Below, one piece after another: positions 33,961 to 45,089 of a stretch of 64,000 nt of DNA. The stretch comes from Aselliscus stoliczkanus. Lineage: Eukaryota; Chordata; Mammalia; Chiroptera; Hipposideridae. Location of the stretch: NCBI GenBank assembly GCA_033961575.1, contig CM066727.1, forward strand, positions 151,017,434 through 151,081,433, read 5' to 3'. The position numbers were made by a program, and so were the translations under genes. Position 1 is the stretch's first letter. The number at the start of each line of letters is the position of its first letter. The notes beneath the pieces were generated by a model that was given only the letters and a program-made list of their open reading frames with translations, was not told where the DNA came from and searched no databases.

Positions 33961-35235
33961 ACCAAATGGGAAATGTGCATTTTTCTCTGATGCTCCAGAG
34001 TAATCCATTTTACATACTGTGTGTAAGTGAACTCACAAGAGTTTATTTGCTTAAGGTGAAAACCCTAGGGTGTTTTGTTTCTTTGTGAGTGCTGAGGAAA
34101 ATCAGCATATTTATTCATTTTTTTCATTTTTGACTGCAGTTGATATTTCAGTAACTTATTTTTCTGGGAAATGTGTTGCATGACAGTACTAGCTTTTAGG
34201 ATTCTGACAGTTTGAAGCCATAGAGAATGACAAGCCCATATTTGCAGAGAGCTCTAAATATCTACCTTATTTTTTTCTCTCCTGAGCAGAAAATCTGAAT
34301 TATTTTGTGCACGGAGTGGGGGGATAGGGGAGAATACCCATAGGGCCATAGGGAGAATGACTTGAATAAGGTTACCCACTGAGATGGCTTGATTTTTGTG
34401 ATTGAAGCTTATCTGGAAACAACTGAAAACCACTTATAGCCACTTTAGTGTTAAGATGTGACAGCAATCCTTTGATCACATATTTTCACCTCAAATGATC
34501 TTTCTAAAGGAAACAGTGCCAAATTCATCCCAGTGTTATTTAAATAGATTAAGATCTGAGATAACCAAAATGGACTCAGTAGAATAATTCAATTTAGGTG
34601 AGCTCCTGAGACAAAACTTTGAAGCTTTTACCTGGGTTTACAGCAGATTTCTAAGGCATAGAAAAATGGCATAAAGTAAATAAAAAGAACATAATATACA
34701 AAATTTTGTATGTAATGTGATCTCAGTTCCCTACAATGTGTGCTAAGAACCTTTCTATACTCATACAGCTTTCTGTCCACATTAGCCTTGCTTCCCTATT
34801 CAGGAAGCCCTTGCCCAGGAGGAAATATATTTCAAATAACTTTGCTGTTATTTCAGGAGTTTTGCTAAAAAAAAATATTATTTAAAAATAGGGTCAAATG
34901 ACTGTTTACTACCTAAGGCTCTTCAAAACTCTCACCTCATAATCCTTGCCTTGTTTTCTTTCCCAATCCTAAACTATGATATCATTATCTTTATCCATTC
35001 CTTTTCACTCACATGGAAAGATCCTTCTTAAACTATACCTCCACCTTATAAATATCCCAGCTCTCATCCCTCCAAAAAATAAAAATAAAAAAACACTCTT
35101 ACAACTCTGACAAGATAGTGATCTCCCTTGCTGTGGAAAGTAAGAAACTAAGCTTTGTCTTACAAACAGGTTATTTGGGTAAAATTTTTGAGGAATCCAG
35201 CATTTTCAAATATTCAAAGACAAAAGGCAGGAAGA

Positions 35236-35681
35236 GGGCCAGCCGAGTGGCGCATTGGTTAAGTGCTGGTTTTGGGATGCCAGCGGCCCTGGTTCGGATC
35301 CCACATGAGGGCCAGTGACACTGCCCTCTACAGCTAACAACAGCTCCACCTGGAGCTGGGCTGTGCGAGCCCCGGTGATAGTGTGGGCTGCAGCCCCTGC
35401 TGCAGTGGGCTGCCATAGGCTACAGTGAGTGGCCCACAGCCAGCGTGAGTGGCTGGCAGCCAAGAGTGAGCTGCCAATAGCCGCGGTGAGCGACATCCAG
35501 AGGCCAGCGACCTATCTGCCTCATCCGGGAAGAGCGCAACAACGATACCAACAGTGAAGCAACATCCTCCGCAACTAAACTGAAGAACAAAAAGACAGCA
35601 ACTTGTCTGTTCCCCTTCCCCGATTCCCCAACGCTGTTCCCCTCCGCCAATTCCCCAATAAAATCTTAAAAAAAAAAAAAA
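35236..35681 (+). mobile_element. long composite SINE
   Basis: A 446-bp near-full copy with a duplicated ctgttccccttcccc segment before AATAAA. The exact duplication AAAAGGCAGGAAGA lies at 35222-35235 and 35682-35695. Confidence 0.95.
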
Positions 35682-35852
35682 AAAAGGCAGGAAGAAAATA
35701 TAACAGACTTTTAACAATGGTTATCACTTAGGCAGTAGACTGTGTTTGATTTTTATTTTCTTTATTATTTTTAGGTTTAAAAAAAAATATGTTTTACCAG
35801 TTTAAAATAAGTTAGTAGTCAAACGTTAATATTCTAAAGAAGTCCCTGCAGG

Positions 35853-36282
35853 GGCTGGCCGAGTGGAGCAGTTGGTTAAGAGCGTGAGCTCTGAGCAACA
35901 AGGCCACTGGTTCAATTCCTACATGGGCCACTGAGCTGTGCCTGAGCTGAGCTGCCACTGAACAGCCAACAGGTGGCAGGATGGCCCAGCTGGTGAGAGC
36001 ACATGCTCCTAACAACAAGATTGCCGTTCCACTCCCACATGGGATGGTGGGCTATACCCACTTGCAACTAAGATTGAACACAGCACCTTGAGCTGAGCTG
36101 CCCTGAGATGCCGATGGGTGGCCGGAGGACAACTGGACTTGGGAGCTGAGCTAGCTGTGCCTTCTACAACTAAGACTGAAGGACAACAAATTGACTGTTC
36201 CCCCTTTCCCAATTTCCCAATAAAATCTTAGGAAGGAAGGAAGGAAGGAAGGAAGGAAGGAAGGAAGGAAGGAAGGAAGGAA

Positions 36283-36343
<61 letters not shown>

Positions 36344-36350
36344 GAAAAAA
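35853..36350 (+). mobile_element. dimeric tRNA-derived SINE with microsatellite tail
   Basis: Two tRNA-like units in series (B-box-like ggttcaattcc near 35910 and gttccactccc near 36027), then actaagactgaaggacaaca...cccaataaaatctta, then (GGAA)n and (GAAA)n. The duplication AAGTCCCTGCAGG starts near 35840 and recurs at 36351. Confidence 0.9.
36231..36346 (+). repeat. (GGAA)n/(GAAA)n microsatellite grown from a SINE tail
   Basis: About 13 ggaa units switch to about 14 gaaa units with no break. It sits between the SINE's aataaaatctta end and its downstream target duplication. Confidence 0.95.
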
Positions 36351-36865
36351 AAGTCCCTGCAGGTTTCTTGAGATACATTCACATCATTAAGGCAGAGAAC
36401 ATGAAATCATTTTGAAAGAAATCCAGCACGGTGGTTCAGAGAACAGACTTTGAAATCCCAATGCTTTCTATCTTCCTTCTATAATTTCTTTTTCTGACTC
36501 TATACTAATTCTACTAATATTAATCTTGTGCACTTACCTCTGTATAATTATGTTCTAAAGCCATCTTTGCAAAAAGTGATGATGCCTAAATATGTATCTT
36601 CAGTCCAGACCACCCCTGGACTCCAGACCTTATATCAGACACCAAGTTGATATCACCAAGTTCTAAGAGACATCTCAACCTTAACAAGTCTAAAGCTGAG
36701 CTCCTCGTCTCCCTCCAAATCTTCTCCTCTCCCAGGCATTCACATCAGTAACTACTGGTGAAGCCCCTCTTTCCAGCTGCTCCAGCCAGAGTTTGAGGTC
36801 ATTTTTGTGTACTCTCTCTCTTACACTTCCAATCCATCAGCAAGTTCTTATTGGTTGTGCTTTCT

Positions 36866-37319
36866 TTTTTTTTTTTTTTAAGATTTTATTGGGGAATTGG
36901 GAGAGGGGAACAGCGCTGGGGAATCGGGGAAGGGGAACAGACAAGTTGCTGTCCTTTTGTTCTTCAGTCTAGTTGCGGAGGATGTTGTTTCATTGGCTCA
37001 TGTTGGTATTGTCATTGTGCTCTTTCCGGATGAGGCAGATTGATTGCCGGCCTCTGGATGGTCGCTCACCGTGGCTATTGGCAGCTCACGCTGGCTGCCA
37101 GCCGCTCACGCTGGCTGCGGGCCGCTCACTGTAGCCTATGGCAGCCCACTGCAGCAGGAGCTGCAGCCTACACTGTCACGGGGGGGCTCACAGCCCAGCT
37201 CCAGGTGGAGCTGTTGTTAGCTGTAGAGGGCAGTGTCAGTGGCCCTCATATGTGGGATCCAAACTGGGGCTGATGGCATCCCAAGGCAGCTCTTAACCAT
37301 TGTGCTACTTGGCTGGCCC
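36866..37319 (-). mobile_element. long composite SINE, reverse orientation
   Basis: Poly-T, aagattttattggggaattg ... ttggctggccc. Imperfect duplication tggttgtgctttct / tggctgtgttttct (downstream copy at 37320-37333). It forms an inverted pair with the copy at 37798. Confidence 0.92.
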
Positions 37320-37399
37320 TGGCTGTGTTTTCTAGATGTATTCAGGATCCCACCAGTTCTGCCATTACCCTGGTTTGAGTCACATAAAATCTTTCATCT

Positions 37400-37695
37400 G
37401 TATTGTTACTAAGTCTCCTGGCTGGTCTCCCTGCTGTTCTCAGCGAATTTGCTCTCTCTGCCTCATCTGGGACATCCATCTTCTCCTGCTCTCAGATATT
37501 GGTGCTCCTGGTTCTTGGGCTTTTGGACTTAAATTCAGATTTATCTCATCAGCTCCCCTGGTTCTTAGGCCTTCAAACTTGGACTGAATTACACTATTGG
37601 TTTTCCTGGTTCTCCAGCTTGCAGACAGCAGATTGTGGGACTTCTCAGCCTCCATAATTGCGTGAGCCAATTCCTATGATAGATAAATGATAGAT

Positions 37696-37732
<37 letters not shown>

Positions 37733-37780
37733 CCTCCTACTGGTTTTGTTTCTCTGGAGAACCCTGACTGATACAATATT
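37400..37780 (+). repeat. old interspersed repeat with (GATA)n core
   Basis: The flanks read ttgtgggacttctcagcctccataattgcgtgagccaatt, then (GATA)n at about 37680-37731, then ggttttgtttctctggagaaccctgactgataca (each given in part). I recognise the pattern as a common mammalian repeat but cannot name the family. Confidence 0.45.
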
Positions 37781-37797
37781 CAAAAAAAATGTGAAGA

Positions 37798-38226
37798 GGG
37801 GCCGGCCGAGTGGCGCATTGGTTAAGCGCTGGTTTTGGGATGCCAGCGGCCCCGGTTCGGATCCCACATGAGGGCCAGTGACACTGCCCTCTACAGCTAA
37901 CAACAGCTCCACCTGGAGCTGGGCTATGCGAGCCCCGGTGATGGTGTGGGCTGCAGCCCCTGCTGCAGTGGGCTGCCAAAGGCTGCAGTGAGTGGCCCGC
38001 AGCCAGCGTGAGCGGCTGGCAGCCAAGCGTGAGCTGCCAATAGCCGCGATGAGCGACATCCAGAGGCCAGCGACAGATCTGCCTCATCCGGGAAGAGCGC
38101 AATGACGATACCAACAGTGAAGCAACATCCTCTGCAACTAAACTGAAGAACAAGAAGACGGCAACTTGTCTGTTCCCCTTCCCCGATTCCCCAACGCTGT
38201 TCCCCTCCACCAATTCCCCAATAAAA

Positions 38227-38260
<34 letters not shown>
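37798..38260 (+). mobile_element. long composite SINE
   Basis: Near-full copy with a long poly-A. The exact duplication AAATGTGAAGA lies at 37787-37797 and 38261-38271. Confidence 0.95.
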
Positions 38261-38265
<5 letters not shown>

Positions 38266-38889
38266 TGAAGAAACATATTTCATCTTTTGCAGATAAGGAC
38301 TGAGGGGTTAAGAGGACAGTAAATGACCAAATGATGTACATGGCAGGACTGTAATCCACATTTACCTGACTGCAAAGTTCATAATCTTTTGTTTACCCAC
38401 AGTGGTTGGGAAGATATAAAAGGCCCATGTGAGAGGGAAAATATGAAAGGCCGTCTATAAAATGTGTAAGCCCGTACACGACACATGCTGAGGAAGTGGC
38501 AGAACTCTCAAGGGCTATGGAATTTCAGACCCAGATCACCTGGTTCTGACACAGTCAGTTGCTTCTTCTGAAGAAGAGCCTTAAAAAGAAATGTCTGCTT
38601 GATCCATTATCCCTTTCTGAGACTAGTGGTTCATTCTACCTAAAGTTATAATTCAGGCTTTATCTAACAATTGAAACCCAGCAGTGGAGCACATTGGACC
38701 AAGGATCAGAGGCAGACCTTGTGTAGTTTGTATGTGAAGGAGCCCAATTCCCTCTGAAGGGGCCAGAGGTAAAAGTCCAGTAGGAACGCTTCATTGCAGA
38801 TGTTGACAAGGAGACCTAATCAGACCCTCTCTCAGAGAATGTAAACTTAGGCATACACAGAAGGTGAGTTACGGAAGTTCAACTTGCTT

Positions 38890-39460
38890 CCTTTTTTCGG
38901 TTAATAATTTTTTTTTCAATTATAGTTACTATACAAGATTATATTAATTTTAGATGTGCAACAGCGATTAGACATTTATATAACTTTTATAAAGTGATTC
39001 CCCTGATTACTCTAACACCCACCAGTCACCATAGAGTTATTACAATATTATTGATTACATTCCCTATGCTATACTTTACATCCCTGTGACTGTTTCATAA
39101 CTACCCCATTCCCCCAAACCCAGCCCTATATGGTAACCATCAATTTGCTCTCTGTATCTATGAGTTAGTGTCTGTTTTAATGGTTCATTTATTTTGATTT
39201 TTAGATTTCACATATAAGTGAAATCATATGGTGCCTTTCTCTGATTTATTTCACTTAGCATAATACTCTCTAGGTTCATCCATATTGTCACAAATGGCAA
39301 GATTTCATTGTTTTTAAGAGTAATATTGCACTGTATATATGTACCACATTTTCTTTATCCATCTGTCTATCAATGGACATTTAGGTTGCCTCCATATCTT
39401 GGCTATTATGAATAATGCTGCCATGAACATAGGAGAGCATATATCTTTTTGAATTTCAAC
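38890..39460 (-). mobile_element. L1 3' end fragment, antisense
   Basis: ttacaatattattgattaca...tttcacatataagtgaaatcat...tttcacttagcataatactc...ccatatcttggctattatga...aataatgctgccatgaacat. On the minus strand this is the well-known L1 3' UTR of placental mammals, truncated at its 5' side. Confidence 0.85.
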
Positions 39461-39794
39461 TTTCTTCCTTAATTATCTCATTCTCCATCTCTGATCAGCA
39501 AGTACTGTCCTGGCATCTCTGAGACTCAGAATAATTGGGCTGCTGCCACCATGTGCTCTCAATGCTACTTTACTTCCCACATAACCTTATAGTAAACCTG
39601 GATTACCTAAAGAGATTTCTGTGAGCCTTCTTTTATAACCTTCAAGATCCTCCGTGAAATAACTTTAAAGACAGCTAAGCAGAGAGGGGTGAAGTGGGCA
39701 CCAGGATGGATAAATGGCATCAGCCTAGGTGCATTACTTGGCCAACAGGGCTTGCTAAAAGTTTTGACACATAGATAGAAATGTACTTTTCTAT

Positions 39795-39960
39795 CTCTCC
39801 ATTCACTCAGCCCATCTAAATTCAGCATGCACACTGTACCAGCTGTTGTGCAGAGAGCTGGGAATATGAAGATGAATAAGATAGTCTCTTTCCCTTGGGA
39901 TTTATATTCCAGAAAAGTCAGACAAGATGCTCATGCCAGCTCTAGGAGAATAGGAGGGCC
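39795..39960 (-). repeat. L2 3'-end remnant
   Basis: gagctgggaatatgaagatgaataagatagtctc...gggatttatattccagaaaag is reverse-strand L2. Confidence 0.65.
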
Positions 39961-40045
39961 TTAGGAAGGCCACTTTAGTCACTGAGGAAGAGCAATCTAC
40001 CACTCCCCTTTCTCATATCACATAAGAGTTCAGGTCCCCATTTTT

Positions 40046-40149
40046 TTTTTTTTTGAGGGCAGTGTCACTGGCCCTCATATGTGGGACCGAACTGGGGCCG
40101 CTGGCTTCCCAAACCAGCGCTTAACCACTGTGCCACTCGGCCAGCCCAT
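40046..40149 (-). mobile_element. short tRNA-derived SINE
   Basis: Reverse copy; the duplication GGTCCCCATTTTT lies at 40033-40045 and 40150-40162. Confidence 0.92.
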
Positions 40150-40729
40150 GGTCCCCATTTTTCTGTGATTAGAGCAGTAAGTCACAGTCCATGAGTAAGA
40201 CACAGCATCTTGTTGACACCAGGATAAAGTATGCCTGTCCCTATCTGATCCAAGCTTATTTCTCATGCCCATCATTCACAGCTTTATTTCTAAATATTGC
40301 ATTCTATTGCTACAGGAAATTCTTCACACATGCCCTTTCTATACCTTCATGCATCTTCCAATGTTATTTCTTGCAAGAACATCAACACCTAATCACACAT
40401 ATTCTGTAAGTGGAGAGGGATTCTTTTCCACATTGAGACAGATGTAAGAGAACTCAGCAATAATCATTGCAGGACAAGTGGCAATGAATATTTGGAAGAA
40501 AGACTATGGAGTTGGGAAGAGTGAAAGGACCCATAAAGGTAGCAGAAGAAAGAGCTCCGTGCTATTCTTTATTGCTTGGCCTGATGATGGTGGCCAGTCC
40601 CAGCTGAGCTAGGCAGCAGGAGAATGGATGGGATTTAGGAAGATCCTTTGAGTAAAACTCTCTTCTCTCACTCTGCTCTAATCTAATTCAAGGGGCCAGA
40701 TTGGTTGGGGAGGACAAAACCACCCAGGC

Positions 40730-40960
40730 AAGAAGAGTCAAATATCCTCAGCAAATATTGGCTGTGCTCATTTACTCTTCATTGGCCCAGTACTCCAAAG
40801 GTGGGGGGAAGAGAATTCCAGGCCAGAAAATATAATTAGTCAGCCTGCTGGTTTAGGCTCTAATTTAATCTGGGCAGCTGTGCCAGGAGCCTATATTAGC
40901 ATGACACTGGGAGGTGGAGAATATAATTACTGAGCAATGGAGAAGGGGAGGAGAAGTGGA
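40730..40960. promoter_or_regulatory. candidate regulatory island with TAATTA and E-box motifs
   Basis: A repeat-free patch in the middle of the NEUROD4-TESPA1 interval. It contains TAATTA at 40833-40838, TAATTTAATCT at 40861-40871, a CAGCTG E-box at 40875-40880 and TAATTA at 40924-40929. The clustering of homeodomain sites around an E-box is the only evidence; the target gene could be either neighbour. Confidence 0.3.
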
Positions 40961-40999
40961 TGGTAACCGGTTTGTGCCTGTATTGGAGGATGGGGTTGG

Positions 41000-41455
41000 G
41001 GGGAGGCTGGTGTCAATGGAGAGTGAGGATTCCCCTGGGAGAAGGGAATAGGAAAGAGGCTTCTGTCAGTGGATGGACGGTGACTTTAATTTGGCTTTTG
41101 AGAAATTATGTGTGTGTTGTGCAGGGTGTATGTATGTGTTGGTGTGTTTGGGGAGAGGGGGCTCTGTAGCTAAGGGCTAGTCCACTCTGCATGACAAAGG
41201 TGAGTTTCAGAGTTGATGGATGGGCCTGTTGGTTACTGTGGAGGGAAGGGTGAGGGAGTGTTGGAGCAGGTTATGGCTGAATTCTGGACAAATATTCTTA
41301 GATACTTTTTCAGTGGGTCTGTCTAAATGGGGAAAGCAGAAAAAGGTTTTTAAATTTGCACACTCGTTGGCTCCTTTTTGTTATAGGCAAAGAAATGTGA
41401 TTAAACGGATACTTCTTAGGTGATTTCATTGATACCAAAATGCTACCAGCTACTA
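41000..41455. other. intergenic, G-rich plus strand
   Basis: tgtgtgttgtgcagggtgta-like G/T text; no gene recognised. 40165-40725 is also unique. Confidence 0.4.
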
Positions 41456-41459
41456 ATTT

Positions 41460-42190
41460 TACTTCAGAGTATTTACTCTGTTCTGGACTCTGGGTTAAGT
41501 AGCTTATATTTCATTGTTTTAAATAGTCCTTGTAAATACCTCAACAAGGTGCTTGATATTATAATCTCCCCTAATTAACAATTGAGGGAATTGCGGCTTG
41601 GAGATGGTAAATATGATGTCCTCAGTCACGTAGCTAGTACACATGGAAGGTATGATCCAAATCCAGGCCTATCTGACTCTAAGTACTATGTTAATAACCA
41701 GCAACCCAAAATAGGTATTATCTTCTCCATTTGCATATGGGGAAACTGAGGCTCAGAGTAGTGACATATTTGCATTAGGTCAAAATGTCAGTTAGTATCA
41801 CAACTAGAAATAGAACTCAGATCTCATACAATATTGCCTTTCTGCATAAGAGGGCATATAAGGGAAAGAAGAAGATATTTACCAGGATAAGAATGGGGCA
41901 TCTTGAAAGAAACAGAAACAAAAGCCAATTTTTCTCACCCTTAACTTAATGCTCACTTCATTATAATTAAGAAACGTGATAATAGCTAAATTCTTCACTC
42001 ATTTACTATGTACTAGGTGATATCACTTTACATAGCCACACTCCCACAGCAACACTGTGAGATGGGTGCTATTTTCCCATGTTATGTGAGAAGACTAAAG
42101 CTGCAAGGCTACATAGCTTGCCCAAACTCAAATAGCTAGTTAATGACAGAGCAGAGATTAAAATTCCGACCACCCATCTGTTAATCACTG
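41460..42190 (-). repeat. three antisense MIR remnants
   Basis: Roughly 41460-41690, 41695-41830 (ggggaaactgaggctcagag) and 41960-42190 (tttactatgtactaggtgat ... cttgcccaaactcaaatagc). Confidence 0.7.
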
Positions 42191-42194
42191 TCTC

Positions 42195-43025
42195 CCTGTG
42201 AAATACACTGCTCCTTCAGGCATCCCTTCCCTCTGTCCAAGACAGACCTGTGAGGTTTATCCACACCATGGAGTGGCATACAATGTCAAAGATCCACAGA
42301 AATCTTTCTTTATTTCAAGCCTAAGCCAGTTCTCCTCATATTTCAGCCTGTTATTTTGGGAAGTGGGAAGACACGTAGCTATATAGGAGATCTTTTCCTT
42401 TACTCTCAAAGTCAACTTTCCCTGTGGCTTTTAACTTTTGCCCTCCTTGCAGGGGCCTACAAAATTGTTCTCTGTCCTATCTTAGAGGCCTCTTGTCTTA
42501 AAAGAAAGACACAGTGAAGAAGCCTGTTTTTTCCTTTTCTTTTGTACTTTGATGTTTTGTTACTCCTTCAGCTCTCTTTTTCCAAGCAAAGACCTCCCTC
42601 TGGGGCCTTGAGAGCCACTGGGAATAAGAAAGGAGGGAAGCCAGCTCTCTCCTCCCAAAGGAGGACGAGAGGAAGGCTATGCTCACAGGGCCTCTGGAAA
42701 ACCAAGTTGGCTGGAGCACATGGCTTCCCTGCCTGCTTGCTTAGCTGCTCAGCACCTGCCCTGAACCCATGACTGGGTCCCTGCCAATCTCCTGGGCCTG
42801 GCAAAAGGAGCCAAAAAGGGCACAGATGTGCCCTGTATTCTGAAGCCTGTGGGCAACACCGGGCAGCTCCACAGCCATGTCCAGGAAGCCAGAAGAGGTA
42901 CCTTGATTTCACAGGCCCCTCGCCCTGACCTTCTCAACCTTATCTCCTTATTCCTCATGTCTTCTCTCTCACTTTCCAAAATCCTCCCCTACCTCCTCAG
43001 AGAAGTGCACATGCTCTAGTTAGAC
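42195..43025. other. intergenic, GC-richer, unrecognised open frames
   Basis: Overlapping open frames of up to 114 residues on both strands, none with a recognisable domain or splice structure. No call made. Confidence 0.4.
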
Positions 43026-43029
43026 AGGG

Positions 43030-43440
43030 TTTTTGATGGAAAGTCCAAAAACTTGGTTTTGCCACTACGTAGTTGTATGGGCAATAGCTTCATCTATAAA
43101 ATGAGACAGATGATATCTTCTCTATGTCCAACAAAACTGTCATCGTGAGAATGAGAGGAAAATACATATTAAGACTCTGGCTATGTCAGTTACTGAGGCA
43201 ATGACAAGGGTTTCTCTTAGTATTGTCACCGCAATGAATGAAATGATAAAGCGGCAGATTCAATACAGGTTTCAGAATCAGACAGATCAGGGATGAAACT
43301 CTGGCCTCCTACTGAGACTGCTGGAATTCATCTGCCTCATCTGTACATTGGGAATACCAATGCCTGCCTTGACGGGCTGCTGTGAGATTTAGGTGAGAGG
43401 AAGCACACCAAGAAGAGAGATAAGTAGGTGGTGAGAGCTT
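43030..43440 (+). repeat. two sense MIR remnants
   Basis: 43030-43195 (cttcatctataaaatgagac) and 43250-43440 (ctgcctcatctgtacattgg...ggctgctgtgagatttaggtg). Confidence 0.7.
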
Positions 43441-43726
43441 AATACATATTTGTCCTCTGAGATTCTAATGTTCCCCAAATCCAATCCAGAGCTGTAGGTC
43501 CCTGTGTATATGGTGGCGCTGTCTGTGCCTTGCACAAGGGTGCCTGCCCAAAGGAGCAAATACTACCAGGCTGTGTGCTCGGAGACCGGGCTGCATTGCC
43601 CTCCAACCCACCATGATTGTTATGTGCCAGACTGAAGGGTAAAAGATTTCCTGAAGCAGGTTAGGACTCCAGCACCAGAATTCCAGACAGAAGGAGCACA
43701 ATGTCTAGGAATTCAAGAGAGTAACA

Positions 43727-43730
<4 letters not shown>

Positions 43731-43771
<41 letters not shown>
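43731..43771 (+). repeat. (AC)n microsatellite
   Basis: About 20 uninterrupted AC units. Confidence 0.96.
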
Positions 43772-43773
<2 letters not shown>

Positions 43774-43866
43774 GTGATATTTCTAACATGTCTCTGAATA
43801 TACCTGCCTTACTCAATATAGTTTTGATATATTTTTGACTATCCACCATTAAGAAAATAAAATACT

Positions 43867-43982
43867 GGGCCGGCCGAATGGCGCGGTGGTTAGGCGCTGG
43901 CTTGGGAAGCCAGCAGCCCCAGTTCGAGTCCCACATATGAGGGCCAGTGACACTGCCCTTATATAAACAAAATAATAATAAT
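43867..43982 (+). mobile_element. short tRNA-derived SINE
   Basis: gggccggccgaatggcgcggtgg head and an (AAT)n tail. The duplication AAAATAAAATACT lies at 43854-43866 and 43983-43995. Confidence 0.92.
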
Positions 43983-44449
43983 AAAATAAAATACTAAAAC
44001 TAGTAGTGGGGAATTAAAAATGTGATAAGGAGTGGAATATTTACATAGTTTCAAAATATTTAAAAAGCACTTGTTAATTAAAAAGGAAAGTGATAACAAT
44101 AAGAAACAAAAAAAGAGCTCTACCTGGGGTAGCTCAGGTCTTTGAAAAGTTGAGTTGTTCTCCTTGAGCTAAGAAGACATGAATTTGGGGCCCAGAAAGA
44201 TCCAGAAATAAAACCTTCCTCTACTTCTCAAGACTCATTCCCTGGTAACTTCTTTTGCCTTATCCCTTATGTTTGCAGGTCAGTGAAATTGCTTTGCCTT
44301 TCTTGCCTCTATATCTCTGATCTCTCTTCCCAGAATTCCTGTCCTGACTTTAGTCATTTTTCTGAGCAGCTTTTCAAAACTTCACTCAAGGGGCACTTCT
44401 TCAATAATGCCCATTCTGAGTGCTATCCCAAACCTCTTGTGCCAGCACT

Positions 44450-45085
44450 AAGATCAGAACAAAACAAAAGGAGAAGACGACTGTGTTATAATACCAATAA
44501 TGGGAAAGCTGACACCATGTGCTTCCTGATGTGATTGATGCACTGAGGACGGATACATTGCCAAACCCAAACTTAATCATATGGAACTGCAAACAAACGA
44601 AATTGAGGGACATGCTACAGAATAGAAGGACTATGCTCTTCAGAAACTTCAACGTCATGAGAGACAATAGCAAACTGAGAAAGAGTTCCAGATTGAGGCA
44701 GACAAGAGACATGAAATCTATGTGCAGCGTGTGATTCTGCACATTGTGGGGAAAATAATGAAATTTGAATAAGGTCTGTAGACTAGATAATAATATTGCA
44801 GCAATGTCAAATTTTCCGATTTTGATGATTGTACTGTATGAAAAATCATTGCCCTTGTTTTTAAGTAAAGGATTAAGGGACATAAGATCTGCAAACTAAG
44901 AATATTCTCAAAGGCTCAAAAACAGAACCAAAAACAAGACAGTGTGATACAGCAACATACTAACAATTGTAAATCAGAGTGACAGGTGTACCAGAGTTCT
45001 CTTTACTCTTCTTACAATTCTTCCATAACTTTGGAATTATTTCAAAAGCAGAATTTTTGAAATAAAACAAAGTTCAAACCCTGAA
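44450..45085 (+). mobile_element. L1M-type 3' end
   Basis: aaatttgaataaggtctgta...attttgatgattgtactgta...tgcccttgtttttaagtaaa...tggaattatttcaaaagcag then A-rich. This matches an old L1 3' UTR. The preceding 44230-44450 may be an L2 piece. Confidence 0.6.
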
Positions 45086-45089
45086 ATAT

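Larger units (their letters stand above)
30605..35220. other. intergenic interval
   Basis: Outside the MIR/L2 at 31170 and 33680 and the SINE at 32135, 30605-31170, 31400-32120, 32555-33675 and 33965-35220 show no gene. 33050-33200 is a C/T-rich stretch, and a short (TTTA)n lies at 31441-31466. Confidence 0.45.

Noticed and set aside
37737..38276. Open frames of up to 179 residues with AEDVASL / CRGQCHWP-like text, recurring at 26.3, 32.2, 35.3, 37, 47.8, 50 and 61.2 kb
   Set aside because: They are translations of the long composite SINE, often from its antisense strand; the same peptide recurs wherever the SINE does.
42568..42912. Overlapping open frames on both strands in a GC-richer patch
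   Set aside because: No family signature, no convincing splice sites; composition explains the open frames.
44401..44883. 160-residue minus-strand open frame
   Set aside because: It lies mainly over an old L1 3' UTR and has no domain or splice context.
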